A DNA stretch of 13,477 nucleotides from Deltaproteobacteria bacterium UBA2385 (GTDB taxonomy: Bacteria; Myxococcota_A; UBA796; UBA2385): the NCBI GenBank assembly GCA_002343455.1, contig DDSR01000426.1, forward strand, positions 1 through 13,477, written 5' to 3'. The notes under the pieces were generated by a model. It ran no database searches and was not told the DNA's origin. It was given only the letters and a program-made list of their open reading frames with translations. This document shows positions 13,386-13,477 of this stretch, in pieces (within the stretch, counting starts at the first letter, position 1; each line of letters begins with the position of its first letter). The translations under genes and the position numbers were made by a program.

Positions 13386-13477
13386 ATGCTGCTGCTCCTC
13401 GCGTTCGCCACGCCTTGCCTTGCCGACGGTGGGGTCCACGCGCCTCCTCCCACCGACGAGGAGCTGGCGCTGGCCTG
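13386..13477 (+). CDS. Start of an exported protein, truncated by window end
   Basis: Only the first 30 codons are present. ATG at 13386 begins MLLLLAFATPCLADGG, a short signal peptide with a likely LA/D cleavage site, then a Pro-rich acidic stretch ending ELALA at the window edge. It follows the TPR gene by 37 bases on the same strand but has its own candidate extended -10. The cysteine at 11 is not in a convincing lipobox. The product cannot be identified from this fragment. Confidence 0.55.
   Translation, partial: MLLLLAFATPCLADGGVHAPPPTDEELALA

Overview
The window is very GC-rich, gene-dense bacterial DNA. Coding strands end most codons in G or C, so long meaningless open frames lie opposite nearly every gene. 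GTG starts are frequent, four genes appear leaderless, and several small lipoproteins have short signal peptides followed by acidic Asp/Thr/Gly linkers. Together this suggests a free-living high-GC Gram-negative, most like Myxococcota or a related former deltaproteobacterium. That placement is inference; there is no rRNA or marker gene to fix it. I saw no tRNA, rRNA, CRISPR array, insertion sequence, integrase or phage gene.

Layout: (1) 51-1295 (+) is a threonine-synthase-like PLP enzyme, converging on a small Tat-signal protein (1305-1703, -). A perfect hairpin spans both stop codons. (2) 1907-4054 (-) is a 715-residue EF-hand protein with three C-terminal membrane spans. It is divergent from a polytopic membrane protein (4120-5826, +). 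(3) 5835-6209 (-) is a group II truncated haemoglobin, divergent from an NAD-dependent epimerase/dehydratase (6308-7333, +). The intergenic region between them holds 15-bp tandem repeats that overlap a good candidate promoter. (4) The epimerase gene overlaps a secreted YidD-like gene (7330-7689). That gene in turn overlaps a TPR/PGxGQ-motif membrane protein (7671-8531) that seems to start at CTG. (5) 8540-8854 is a doubtful or broken small gene. It is followed by a cobalamin-binding radical SAM protein (8885-10426) and a closely spaced small helical protein (10433-10897). (6) On the minus strand, 12455 down to 10901 holds three lipoproteins. The last two are tandem Bor/Iss-like proteins overlapping by ATGA, with their own recognisable promoter. 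(7) 12494-13348 (+) is an exported TPR protein resembling the RMDN (regulator of microtubule dynamics) fold. The start of another exported protein runs off the end from 13386.

The products are mostly envelope-directed: five with ordinary export signals or lipoboxes, one Tat candidate, one exported YidD-like protein and three membrane proteins. They sit among single metabolic genes. I do not see one coherent pathway or a defence system. The most unusual pieces are the exported YidD/TPR pair with its CTG start, the tandem Bor-like lipoproteins, the EF-hand membrane protein and the hairpin that would bury a ribosome-binding site.
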